Of a stretch of DNA of 64,000 nucleotides, positions 16,793 to 25,001 are shown piece after piece. The stretch comes from Rhizobium sp. Leaf371. Lineage in GTDB: Bacteria; Pseudomonadota; Alphaproteobacteria; Rhizobiales; Rhizobiaceae. Position 1 is the stretch's first letter. Each line of letters starts with the position of its first letter. The stretch spans positions 496,001 to 560,000 of the forward strand of contig NZ_LMQB01000023.1 of NCBI RefSeq assembly GCF_001424045.1. Direction: 5' to 3'. The position numbers and the translations under genes were made by a program. Below the pieces are notes generated by a model. That model did no database searches. It saw only the letters and a list, made by a program, of their open reading frames with translations, and was not told the origin of the DNA.

Positions 16793-17413
16793 TTAGCGCC
16801 CGACCGAACCCACGACGATTTCGGCACCGTTTTCGATGGTGACCCAGCGGCCGGTGTTGAACGAGGCCTGGCGCTTGAGGAAGCGATAGGGGGTCTTCGT
16901 CCAGAGCTTCACCTCGTCGTCGAGATTGTCGAGGATGAAATCGCCCTGGGCGGTGCGCACGGTCAGGACCGCGTGGCCTTCGCCGTCGGGCTTGCGCACG
17001 ACGGTGATCAGCACGTCCGCCGGCGAGAAGCCCTTCTCCATGAGGCGCTTGCGCTTGAGGAGAACATAGTCCTCGCAGTCGCCGGCCGTCGTCGGATAGG
17101 CCCAGACTTCATCCTGGCCATAGAGTTCGAGGTCGGTGACCGGCGCGATCTCGTGATTGGTCTCGGCATTGACGGTGCGGATGACGGACCAGCCATAGGC
17201 GGTGACGCGCGGTGCGGGGGTGGAACGGGTGCGGATGTCGCACTCGGCTGCATAGGTCTTGCAGAATTCGTAATGGCCGATGGGTTGGGATGTGATCGCG
17301 CCTGTCTGCATGGACAGCGTGGTTGCAGAGAGCGCCGGTACGGCAGCGCTTGCCGAAACGAGAAGGCCCGCAAGTGCGACGACCATTCCCTTGAGCCCCG
17401 TCATCTGTGCCAT
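16793..17413 (-). CDS. Periplasmic transglutaminase-like cysteine peptidase (BTLCP family)
   Basis: 206 residues with a Sec signal peptide (about 1-30, cleavage near ALSA). The papain/transglutaminase triad is Cys113 (GDCEDYVLLKR), His147 (GEGHAVLTV) and Asp162 (LDNLDD), the bacterial transglutaminase-like cysteine proteinase pattern. LapG-like members cleave surface adhesins; whether this one does is not shown, since no LapD or adhesin gene is nearby. A CtrA-type box lies about 120 bp upstream. Confidence 0.9.
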   Translation of the reverse strand: MAQMTGLKGMVVALAGLLVSASAAVPALSATTLSMQTGAITSQPIGHYEFCKTYAAECDIRTRSTPAPRVTAYGWSVIRTVNAETNHEIAPVTDLELYGQDEVWAYPTTAGDCEDYVLLKRKRLMEKGFSPADVLITVVRKPDGEGHAVLTVRTAQGDFILDNLDDEVKLWTKTPYRFLKRQASFNTGRWVTIENGAEIVVGSVGR

Positions 17414-17878
17414 TCACATCCCCTGTGGCGCAGGGATGCATTCGCCGCAAAACATGCGACGTCCGGTCCCCGCTCAAATATGACAACAACGCCGGTTTCG
17501 CGTCTTGAAGGCTGCGCGCACCGCTCTAATCGTTAACAGAAAGTTAACAGCCAACTTCCCCCTGCGTCAATCTGAAGATTCAGGGATCGATTCATATGGT
17601 TAAAATTGGAGACATTTCGGCATCACCTTCGCCAAGTTGCTCATAGTATTATGCTTTCTTGGAGATCAGTCCCTTTACGCAAAGGGTTAACGCCATGCCG
17701 GCGGACTTTCGGGAAAGCTTGAAGGGCGCGGCTGTTGCTGCGGTGCACCATTCCACCCGTCATGATTCCGTAAAGGAAACGACGCCTGACTGTCATCGAC
17801 GGCTGCTAGCAGCGGCGTGGATCTATCCGAGGCAACACGCCCGGATAGCCCTTCACGTCCCTGCGAGAGGCACAAGCG
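17414..17878. other. 465-bp spacer between divergent BTLCP peptidase and ugpB
   Basis: No convincing gene. It holds a TTAA-N7-TTAA box (17533-17547), an inverted repeat CCCTTT-acgc-AAAGGG (17671-17686), a 12-bp perfect palindrome GCTGCTAGCAGC (17802-17813) and a lone CTGTCAT heptamer (17790-17796) that resembles half a Pho box. The last two are well placed to be ugp regulatory sites, because ugp operons in rhizobia are phosphate-starvation genes, but a full PhoB box is not visible. Confidence 0.5.
17533..17548. promoter_or_regulatory. CtrA-type binding box (TTAA-N7-TTAAC)
   Basis: TTAA at 17533-17536, seven bases, TTAA at 17544-17547 followed by C, an exact match to the alphaproteobacterial CtrA consensus. 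It is about 120 bp upstream of the minus-strand BTLCP peptidase and about 330 bp from ugpB, so the peptidase is the likelier target. Confidence 0.55.
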
Positions 17879-19231
17879 ATGAAACCTTCCCTGCTCACAT
17901 CCGTCCTCGGCGGCCTTCTGGCCGCCACGACGCTCACCGCCTTCACGGCGTCCCCGGCCCATGCGGAAAAGACCAGGTTCGAATTCTGGTACGGCCTGTC
18001 GGGCGATCTCAGCGAGCGCGTCCAGGAGGCCTGCTCGAAATTCAACCAGTCGCAGGGCGACTTCGAAGTCGTCTGCACCTCGCAGAACGGCTACGACGCC
18101 ACGCTGCAGAACACGATCGCGGCCTATCGCGCCAAGAAGCAGCCGGCCATCACCCAGATCTATGACGCCGGCACGCTGGACCTGATGCTCTCCAAGGCCT
18201 TCGTTCCCGCCAAGAAGCTGATGGCCGACAACGGCTACAAAATCGACTGGGACAATTATTTCGGCGGCATCGCCAATTATTACGCGACGGCCGCGGGCGA
18301 GCTGAACTCCTTCCCGTTCAACTCCTCGACCGCCATGTTCTACTACAATGTCGATGCCTTCCAGAAGGCCGGCATCGACTTCAAGCCGGACACCTGGGAA
18401 CAGGTCGAGGAGGCCGCCCGCAAGCTGAAGGCTGCCGGCTACGCGTGCCCGATGGGCATGAGCTTCGACACCTGGGCGACGATGGAGCAGTTCTCGGCCA
18501 TCCACAACCAGCCGATCGCGACGCAGGCCAACGGCTACAAGGGCCTCGACGCCGAAGTCGTCTTCAACAAGACCAAGTTCGTCGATCAGGTGAAGTTCCT
18601 GAAGAAGCTCGCCGACGAGAAGCTGGTGGTCATCAAGACCAAGCAGCTCGGCATGGATGTCGTTCCCGCCTTCACCTCGCAGACCTGCCAGATGATCCAG
18701 ACCTCGATCGCCGATCACGGCACGATCGGCAAGACGCTGCCGGAAGGCGTGAAGTGGGAGGTCGCCATGCTTCCCGTCTGGAAGGGCACCGAGCGGCAGA
18801 ATTCGCTCGTCGGCGGCGCGTCGCTCTGGGTCATGGCCGGCCTTCCCGATGCGCAGTACAAGGGTGCGGCCGCCTTCCTCAACTATCTCGGCACGCCGGA
18901 GATGGCGCAGTGGTGGTCGACCGTCACCGGCTACATCCCCGTCACCAAGACCGGCTTCGAGGCCATGAAGGCCAACGGCTTCTACGACAAGGCCCCCTAC
19001 AAGGGCCGTGAACTGGCGATCGACAGCCTCACCTACACGCCGACCTCGGAGAACACCCGCGGCATCCGCCTCGGCGGCTTCACGCAGATCCGCAAGGAAG
19101 TCGGCACCGCGCTCGAAGCGATCTTCATGCAGAACGCCGACGTGCAGACGGCACTCGACCAGGCGGCCGAACGCAGCAATGCCGTGCTCCGCCGCTTCGA
19201 AAAGACCTATGCCGGGCAGACGCTGAACTAA
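17879..19231 (+). CDS. ugpB: sn-Glycerol-3-phosphate ABC transporter, periplasmic binding protein
   Basis: 450 residues with signal peptide (cleavage after AHA at about 29). It has the UgpB pattern: FEFWYGLSGDLSERVQEACSKFN, YDATLQNTIAAYRAKKQPAITQIYDAGT, and FPFNSSTAMFYYNVDAFQKAG, in the family 1 extracellular solute-binding fold. It captures glycerol-3-phosphate or glycerophosphodiesters. First gene of a five-gene plus-strand run; a stem-loop follows it and probably lets it be made in excess over the membrane parts. Confidence 0.95.
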   Translation: MKPSLLTSVLGGLLAATTLTAFTASPAHAEKTRFEFWYGLSGDLSERVQEACSKFNQSQGDFEVVCTSQNGYDATLQNTIAAYRAKKQPAITQIYDAGTLDLMLSKAFVPAKKLMADNGYKIDWDNYFGGIANYYATAAGELNSFPFNSSTAMFYYNVDAFQKAGIDFKPDTWEQVEEAARKLKAAGYACPMGMSFDTWATMEQFSAIHNQPIATQANGYKGLDAEVVFNKTKFVDQVKFLKKLADEKLVVIKTKQLGMDVVPAFTSQTCQMIQTSIADHGTIGKTLPEGVKWEVAMLPVWKGTERQNSLVGGASLWVMAGLPDAQYKGAAAFLNYLGTPEMAQWWSTVTGYIPVTKTGFEAMKANGFYDKAPYKGRELAIDSLTYTPTSENTRGIRLGGFTQIRKEVGTALEAIFMQNADVQTALDQAAERSNAVLRRFEKTYAGQTLN

Positions 19232-19250
19232 GCCTCCCTGCCATCATCGC

Positions 19251-19274
19251 GCCTGCCGCCGCGTGGCGGCAGGC
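19251..19274 (+). terminator. Stem-loop between ugpB and ugpA
   Basis: Perfect 10-bp stem GCCTGCCGCC/GGCGGCAGGC with GCGT loop and only three T after it. In binding-protein-dependent transporters such a structure usually stabilises the upstream message or partly terminates, which raises ugpB over ugpAEC. Confidence 0.7.
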
Positions 19275-19309
19275 TTTCCTGCCTTCGAGTTCAACTCCGG
19301 AATTCCCCC

Positions 19310-20200
19310 ATGGACAAACGCGCCGTCTTTCGAAGCTGGTGGCTGCCGACCGCCTTCGCCCTGCCCCAGCTCGCCCTCATCGCGCTGTTCTTCTACTGGC
19401 CGGCCGTCGCCGTCGTGCGCTGGGCGTTCACGCTGGAGCCGCCCTTCGGAGGATCGGCCGAATTCGTCGGTCTTGCCAATTTCCGCGAGGTGTTTGCCGA
19501 TCCGCTCTACTGGAATTCGGTCCTCGTCAGCCTCACCTTCGCGCTCGCCGGCACGCTCAGCACCATCTTCATCGGCCTCGTGCTGGCGCTGGCGGTGGAT
19601 CGGCAGCTGCCCGGATCGGGCGCCGTCCGCTTCCTCTACATCCTGCCCTATGCGATCGCGGGTCCGGCCGCCGGCATGGCGTTTCGGTTCATCCTGTCGC
19701 CCGAGCGCGGGCTGATGGCCTCGGTCAATGCCGTCCTTCCCGATTTCTGGAATCCGGCGAAATACGGCAGCCACGCGCTGATCCTCGTCATCGTCGTCTT
19801 CGCCTGGAAATGGGCCGGCTATACGTTCATCTTCCTGCTGGCCGGCCTGCAATCCGTGCCGAAATCGCTCACCGAAGCCGCCGCCATGGACGGTTCCGGG
19901 CCGATCCGCCGGGCGATCGACATCCAGATCCCGCTGCTTGCGCCCACGCTCTTCTTCCTGACCGTCATCATGATGACCGAGGGCTTCGTCGGACCGGACA
20001 CCTACGGCATCGTCGCCCGCACCACGGATGGCGGTCCCAATCACGGCACCGACGTCATGGTCTACCGCATCGTCGAGGAGGCCTTTCGCGGCCTCAACTA
20101 TTCCGGCGCCTCCGCCCAGAGCATCGTTCTCATCGGCCTCATCATGATCTTCACCTTCATCCAGTTCCGCTTCATCGAGCGGCGCGTGCACTACAAGTGA
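19310..20200 (+). CDS. ugpA: Glycerol-3-phosphate ABC transporter permease UgpA
   Basis: 296 residues, six predicted membrane helices; the cytoplasmic EAA loop is EAAAMDGSGPIRRAIDIQIPLLAPT (about 185-209), the contact site for UgpC. The sequence FILSPERGLMASVNAVLPDFW and NHGTDVMVYRIVEEAF are usual UgpA patterns. Follows ugpB after 78 bp and precedes ugpE by seven bases. Confidence 0.94.
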   Translation: MDKRAVFRSWWLPTAFALPQLALIALFFYWPAVAVVRWAFTLEPPFGGSAEFVGLANFREVFADPLYWNSVLVSLTFALAGTLSTIFIGLVLALAVDRQLPGSGAVRFLYILPYAIAGPAAGMAFRFILSPERGLMASVNAVLPDFWNPAKYGSHALILVIVVFAWKWAGYTFIFLLAGLQSVPKSLTEAAAMDGSGPIRRAIDIQIPLLAPTLFFLTVIMMTEGFVGPDTYGIVARTTDGGPNHGTDVMVYRIVEEAFRGLNYSGASAQSIVLIGLIMIFTFIQFRFIERRVHYK

Positions 20201-20207
20201 GACGACC

Positions 20208-21095
20208 GTGATCCAGCGCACCCCTTATGCCGACGCCTTCACCTACGGTCTCATGGCCCTCGGCTTCCTCCTCCTCATCGGCCCTTTCGCGGTCATCGTC
20301 GCCGGCGCCAGCCAGACGGTGCAGCAGGTCAACGCCGTGCCCTTCAACTTCCTGCCGCAGAACCAGCTGATCGCCAACATGACGGCCGCCTGGACGCGGG
20401 CGGACCTCGGCACGGCCATGCTGAACAGCTTCATCATGGCGACCCTGGTCACTTTCGGCAAAGTCGCGCTCTCGGCGCTCACCGCCTTCTCCATCGTGTT
20501 CTTCCGCACGCCGCTCAAGCATTTCTTCTTCTGGATCGTCTTCATCACGCTGATGCTGCCGCTCGAAGTGCGCGTGGTCCCGACCTATGCGGTCGCCGCC
20601 GATCTGTTCGAGCCGATCCGCCTGCTGATCGCCTGGGTGACCGGCATCACGGTCTCGATCGAATGGAACCTGCTGAATTCCTACGCCGGCCTGACGCTGC
20701 CGCTGGTGGCAACGGCCACCGGCACCTTCCTCTATCGCCAGTTCTTCCTGACGCTCCCGGACGAGCTCGCCGAAGCCGCGCGCATGGATGGTTCGGGCCC
20801 GGTCCGCTTCTTCATCGACATGCTGCTCCCCCTCTCCCGCACCAACATGCTGGCGCTGACCACCATCATGTTCGTCTACGGCTGGAACCAGTATCTCTGG
20901 CCGCTGCTGATGATCACCGATCCCGCCTACAAGACGACGATGATGTCGCTCGTCTCTCTCCTGCCGGCCGAAAACGGCACGCCGGACTGGAACGTGACGC
21001 TCGCCGGCTCTCTCATCATCATGCTGCCACCGCTCCTCGTCGTCGCCGTCCTCCAGCGCTGGTTCGTCCGCGGCCTCGTCGCCAGCGAAAAGTGA
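20208..21095 (+). CDS. ugpE: Glycerol-3-phosphate ABC transporter permease UgpE
   Basis: 295 residues from GTG 20208. Six predicted helices; FFRTPLKHFFFWIVFITLMLPLEVRVVPTY is the typical UgpE/MalG-type segment and EAARMDGSGPVRFFIDMLLPLS is the EAA loop. Partner of UgpA in the heterodimeric channel. The GTG start has no strong Shine-Dalgarno, and the seven-base gap suggests coupling to ugpA translation. Confidence 0.93.
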   Translation: MIQRTPYADAFTYGLMALGFLLLIGPFAVIVAGASQTVQQVNAVPFNFLPQNQLIANMTAAWTRADLGTAMLNSFIMATLVTFGKVALSALTAFSIVFFRTPLKHFFFWIVFITLMLPLEVRVVPTYAVAADLFEPIRLLIAWVTGITVSIEWNLLNSYAGLTLPLVATATGTFLYRQFFLTLPDELAEAARMDGSGPVRFFIDMLLPLSRTNMLALTTIMFVYGWNQYLWPLLMITDPAYKTTMMSLVSLLPAENGTPDWNVTLAGSLIIMLPPLLVVAVLQRWFVRGLVASEK

Positions 21096-21152
21096 CCCTC
21101 CATCGCCGAAGAACGGCCCCCTCAGAACGGCATTCCCAGAAAGGCTTCACCC

Positions 21153-22292
21153 ATGGCTGACATCACCATCCGGGCCGTCCGCAAATCCTACGGCAAGACC
21201 GCGACGCTGCACGGCATCGACCTTGCCTTCGCCTCGGGCGAATTCGTCGTCATCCTCGGCCCCTCCGGCTGCGGCAAGTCCACGCTGCTGCGCATGATCG
21301 CCGGGCTCGAAGACATCACCGGCGGCGAGATCGAGATCAACGGCCGCGTCGTCAACGCGCTCGAACCGCGCGAGCGCGGCTGCGCCATGGTGTTCCAGAA
21401 CTATGCGCTCTATCCGCACATGACCGTGGCCGACAATATCGGCTATGCCCTGAAAGTCGCCGGCGTGCCCAAGGCCGAGCGCCGGACGCGCATTGCCGAA
21501 ACAGCCCGTATCGTCGGGCTCGGCGATTATCTCGAGCGCAAGCCGGCGGCCCTTTCGGGCGGCCAGCGCCAGCGCGTCGCCATGGCCCGCGCCATCATCC
21601 GCGAACCCGGCGTCTTCCTGTTCGACGAACCGCTGTCGAACCTCGATGCGACGCTGCGCGTCACCATGCGCGCGGAGATCCGCAAGCTGCATCAGCGGCT
21701 GTCGGCCACCTCGGTCTTCGTCACGCATGATCAGGTCGAGGCGATGACGCTCGCCGACAAGCTGGTCGTCATGAACAAGGGCCATGTGGAACAGGTCGGC
21801 CAGCCGCTCGACATCTATCATCGTCCGGCCAGCACCTTCGTCGCCTCGTTCATCGGCGCGCCGCCCATGAACCTGATCGATTGCAGCATCGATGCCACGG
21901 ACGCCGTTGCCCGCCACGAGCATCTGGCGATCCCCGTGCCGGCGGCCATCTCGGCTGCCCTTGGCGGCCGCGCGGTGACGCTCGGCATTCGCCCGGAGGA
22001 ATGCCGCGTCCTGCCGGTCGGCCAGGGCCTGCCGGCCCGGGTCGATTTCGTCGAGGAGCTCGGCTCGGGACGGATCGTCCACGTCGCCTTCGGCAGCCGC
22101 ATCTTTGCAGCCGCCATTCCGGCTGATATCCGTGTGGTGCCCGGCGACCTGATCGGGCTCGCTTTGCCCGAGGCCCAGCTCCACGTCTTCCACCGCGAGA
22201 CCGGCAAGCGCATCGACGTGACGCATTCGACCGGGCGTCTCGGAAGGCACCAGGGCCAAGACGCCGCACCGCAGGCCGCGGAAGCGGTTTGA
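21153..22292 (+). CDS. ugpC: Glycerol-3-phosphate ABC transporter ATP-binding protein
   Basis: 379 residues. Walker [10 protein letters not shown] (36-44), Q-loop around [13 protein letters not shown] signature LSGGQ (134-138), Walker B FLFDEP with Asp158/Glu159, switch His in [10 protein letters not shown], then a TOBE/MalK-type regulatory domain (about 235-350). The C-terminal 25 residues ([14 protein letters not shown]) extend past the usual end. Powers UgpBAE uptake. Confidence 0.95.
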   Translation: MADITIRAVRKSYGKTATLHGIDLAFASGEFVVILGPSGCGKSTLLRMIAGLEDITGGEIEINGRVVNALEPRERGCAMVFQNYALYPHMTVADNIGYALKVAGVPKAERRTRIAETARIVGLGDYLERKPAALSGGQRQRVAMARAIIREPGVFLFDEPLSNLDATLRVTMRAEIRKLHQRLSATSVFVTHDQVEAMTLADKLVVMNKGHVEQVGQPLDIYHRPASTFVASFIGAPPMNLIDCSIDATDAVARHEHLAIPVPAAISAALGGRAVTLGIRPEECRVLPVGQGLPARVDFVEELGSGRIVHVAFGSRIFAAAIPADIRVVPGDLIGLALPEAQLHVFHRETGKRIDVTHSTGRLGRHQGQDAAPQAAEAV

Positions 22293-22331
22293 ACCACAGA
22301 CGCATTCAGGACACCAAGGGAAGGCTCAGCC

Positions 22332-23270
22332 ATGAAGGACATCATTTCCGCCGTCGGCTTCTGCAACCGCACCGGCAAGGGCGACCTGTCGGTCCTCGAC
22401 GCCTCGCTGCGCGAGATCGCCGAAACCGGGGCCAATGCCTGCGAGATCGGCATCTATGGCGAAGAGATCATCGCCGGCGGCCGGATCATCGAGGACCGGA
22501 CCCGGCGTGTGGTCGATATCGTGCGACCCTATGATTTTCAGAAACTCTCGCTGCACGGGCAGATCGTCTCCAATTTCATGGACCGCCAGCATCTGCACCT
22601 GCAGAAGAAGGTCGTGCGGGCGATGCTCGAACTCTGCGACCGCCTCGGCGCCGGCATTCTCGTGCATCATTCGGGCGCGGCGCTTCTCGGACCCGACGAG
22701 AACGGTGCGGATCTCGACCAGATGGAACGCGATGCGCTGGCCGAAATGGGCGATGTCGCGCGCGGCTACGGCGTGCGCATCGTGCTCGAAAACATCTTCA
22801 CGACGGAAAGCGGGCAATATCGCCAGACGCCGCGCCAGGTGGCCGAAACGGTGCGCGCGGTCGGCTCCGACAATGTCGTGGCGCTGATCGATTTCTCGCA
22901 CGCCTATATCGAATCGACCTTCAAGGGCCTCGATTTCCGCGATGAGCTGCGCGCCATGGCGCCGGTGACAGGCCATCTGCACGTCCATGACAGCTTCGGC
23001 CTGCCCTATACCCGGAAGACCTTCTACCACCCGGCCGAAGCGACCGCGCTCGGCATCGGCGACCTGCACCTGCCGATCGGCTGGGGCGATATCGCCTGGG
23101 AGGAGATCTTCTCCGAGCTGACCTTCCTGCCCGACACGACGCTGATCATGGAAATCGACTCCGGCCGCTTCCTCGACCAGCAGCCCGCCTGCCTGACGCA
23201 GGCCCGCACGCTCGCGACCCTGGTCAACGAACGCGCGTCCGCCGCGACCCGCGAGGCCTTGAGAGCCTGA
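22332..23270 (+). CDS. Sugar-phosphate isomerase/epimerase-like TIM-barrel protein
   Basis: 312 residues, AP-endonuclease-2/xylose-isomerase-like barrel. Metal-ligand candidates are the Glu in IVLENIFTTESGQ, the Asp/His in ALIDFSHAYIES, the His pair in HLHVHDSFG and the late Glu in TLIMEIDSG. It starts 40 bp after ugpC with no terminator, so it is likely the fifth gene of the ugp operon, where other bacteria have the phosphodiesterase ugpQ. Its substrate is unknown; action on a glycerol- or sugar-phosphate product of uptake is an inference from context. Confidence 0.8.
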   Translation: MKDIISAVGFCNRTGKGDLSVLDASLREIAETGANACEIGIYGEEIIAGGRIIEDRTRRVVDIVRPYDFQKLSLHGQIVSNFMDRQHLHLQKKVVRAMLELCDRLGAGILVHHSGAALLGPDENGADLDQMERDALAEMGDVARGYGVRIVLENIFTTESGQYRQTPRQVAETVRAVGSDNVVALIDFSHAYIESTFKGLDFRDELRAMAPVTGHLHVHDSFGLPYTRKTFYHPAEATALGIGDLHLPIGWGDIAWEEIFSELTFLPDTTLIMEIDSGRFLDQQPACLTQARTLATLVNERASAATREALRA

Positions 23271-23297
23271 CGCCGGCCAAACGACGGGCGGGCCCGC

Positions 23298-23356
23298 CCC
23301 CCATCACGCTGGCCCCCGTCACGCCGGCCCCCCGTCAAGCCACCCTCGTCAAGCCG
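23298..23356. repeat. Four tandem 15-bp repeats between convergent genes
   Basis: Units at 23298-23312, 23313-23327, 23328-23342 and a 14-base fourth at 23343-23356 follow CCCCCGTCACGCCGG with drift to CCCTCGTCAAGCCG. The last copy covers the stop codon and final residues (AA) of the hydrolase gene. Confidence 0.75.
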
Positions 23357-24152
23357 CCGCCATCACACCATCGATGGCGGCGAGGATCCGCTCGAGATCC
23401 TCGGGTCTGGACAGGCGGTGGTCGCCATCGCCGATCAGCGTCATCACCACGTCGTCGGCCGGCAGATGCTCCATCAGCTTCAGGGCGTGGGTAAAGGGCA
23501 CATCCGGGTCCGCCATGCCCTGGAGGATATGGATCGGGCATCCCGTCTCGATCATGCCGGACAGCACGACGTTCGCCCGTCCGTCCGCCATCAGGGCTGC
23601 GGTGAAGATATTGGCGTCGGGTCCGTACGGCGTCGCCTCCTCGAAATAGCCGCGCTCGGCCAGCGACGCCCGCTCCACCTCCGTCAGGTTCGGCTCGATC
23701 AGCTCGACGGTGAAATCCGGCGCCGGGGCGATGAGCACGAGGCCGGCAACGCGGTTTCCCTCGCCCCGGGCGCGCAGTTCCTGGACGGCGCGCAGCGCGA
23801 TCCAGGCGCCCATGGACGAGCCGATAAGAACCATCGGCCCGCGCACGGCATGGTCGATCACGGCAAGGCTCTCTTCCAGCCAGCGCGAGATCGTGCCGTC
23901 GCGGAATGCGCCACCCGACGCGCCATGGCCCGAATAGTCGAGCCGCAGGCAGGCGCAGCCGGTTTCGCGGGCATGGCGCTCGATCTCCACCGCCTTGGTG
24001 CCGCTCATGTCCGAGCGGTAGCCGCCGAGCCAGACGAGCGTCGGCTTCGCGTCATCCGTGCCGCGCTGCAGCAGATAGGCGATGCGGCGTGCGGAGGCGT
24101 CGCTGCCCACATCGAGGGTCTGAGGCTGGACAAGCTGGGGGGTAAGCGACAT
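23349..24152 (-). CDS. Alpha/beta hydrolase
   Basis: 267 residues from ATG 24152, which has GGAAGG at nine bases; the frame is open upstream but lacks family similarity. Nucleophile elbow GSSMGAW (Ser about 117), acid in the DPDVPF region, and final His in GDGDHRLS. The oxyanion side has WLGGYRSDMSGTKA, seen in rhizobial 'palmitoyl-thioesterase-like' hydrolases. Substrate unknown. Divergent from infC. Confidence 0.85.
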   Translation of the reverse strand: MSLTPQLVQPQTLDVGSDASARRIAYLLQRGTDDAKPTLVWLGGYRSDMSGTKAVEIERHARETGCACLRLDYSGHGASGGAFRDGTISRWLEESLAVIDHAVRGPMVLIGSSMGAWIALRAVQELRARGEGNRVAGLVLIAPAPDFTVELIEPNLTEVERASLAERGYFEEATPYGPDANIFTAALMADGRANVVLSGMIETGCPIHILQGMADPDVPFTHALKLMEHLPADDVVMTLIGDGDHRLSRPEDLERILAAIDGVMAAA

Positions 24153-24365
24153 ATGCGTTCCTTCCGGGGCGACGCCTCGACAGAGAAGCGGCCGAATTTC
24201 TTCTAAAACAGATTTTGCGGGCGCATGACAGGTGGTGATTTTCTTTCCGACCTGTGGTAAAGACGTCGCCTCAAACGATCCAGGCAATCCCGCGGCCAGC
24301 GCCGCTTTCGGATCCTGCCTCGTCCACCATCAAGACGTCGTCAACAACTCGAGGAGAGTACGACC

Positions 24366-24902
24366 ATTCGCAGACCTTTCAAAACTGATGCCCCGGTCAA
24401 GGACGGCCCCCGTTCCAACAAGGAGATCCGCGTTCCCCGGATCCAGCTGATTGATGCCGAGGGCGGCAACCAGGGCATCGTGCCGACCGACCAGGCACTC
24501 CGCATGGCAGAAGAAGCCGGCCTCGATCTCGTCGAGATCTCGCCGAATGCCGAACCGCCGGTGTGCAAGATCCTCGATCTCGGCAAGATGAAGTACGCGA
24601 CCCAGAAGAAGGCCGCCGAAGCGCGCAAGAAGCAGAAGATCATCGAGATCAAGGAGATCAAGATGCGTCCGAACATCGACACCCACGACTATGAGGTGAA
24701 GATGCGCGCGATGAACCGCTTCTTCGAAGAAGGCGACAAGGTCAAGGTGACGCTGAAGTTCCGCGGCCGTGAAATGGCGCACCAGGAACTTGGCATGAAG
24801 CTACTGCTCCAGGTCAAGGAAGACACCACGACCATCGCCAAGGTGGAAGCCGAGCCCAAGCTCGAAGGCCGCCAGATGATGATGGTGCTCGCACCGAGAT
24901 AA
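24366..24902 (+). CDS. infC: Translation initiation factor IF-3, ATT start codon
   Basis: 178 residues if initiated at ATT 24366-24368. Evidence for this start: AGGAGAG lies seven bases upstream, the reading frame continues unbroken through [21 protein letters not shown] to the IF3 N-domain, and the first in-frame ATG (24480) would remove the start of that domain. IF3 itself rejects non-AUG starts, so a rare start gives autoregulation, as known for E. coli infC (AUU). Signatures: [24 protein letters not shown] (linker) and the C-domain [17 protein letters not shown]. Followed by a terminator. Confidence 0.95.
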   Translation: MRRPFKTDAPVKDGPRSNKEIRVPRIQLIDAEGGNQGIVPTDQALRMAEEAGLDLVEISPNAEPPVCKILDLGKMKYATQKKAAEARKKQKIIEIKEIKMRPNIDTHDYEVKMRAMNRFFEEGDKVKVTLKFRGREMAHQELGMKLLLQVKEDTTTIAKVEAEPKLEGRQMMMVLAPR

Positions 24903-24948
24903 GGTCCGGCCGGACAGGCAGCAAGCCTGCCTCCGACCCGCCGTCAAA

Positions 24949-24981
24949 AGCCGTCCGCGACCCTGTCCCGGACGGCTTTTT
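24949..24981 (+). terminator. Rho-independent terminator after infC
   Basis: AGCCGTCCG (24949-24957) pairs with CGGACGGCT (24969-24977), followed by five T (24977-24981). In the reverse direction the AAAA before the stem gives a shorter T-run that could also end the converging glycosyltransferase operon. Confidence 0.88.
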
Positions 24982-25001
24982 CGTACCGGCATCCCACACC
25001 G

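Noticed and set aside
17755-17796. Pho box before ugpB
   Set aside because: One CTGTCAT heptamer is exact (17790-17796), but the second half-site at the required 11-bp spacing is missing; kept only as a note.
17659-18165. 168-codon frame starting before ugpB
   Set aside because: Out of frame with ugpB, covers its signal-peptide DNA, and has no domain.
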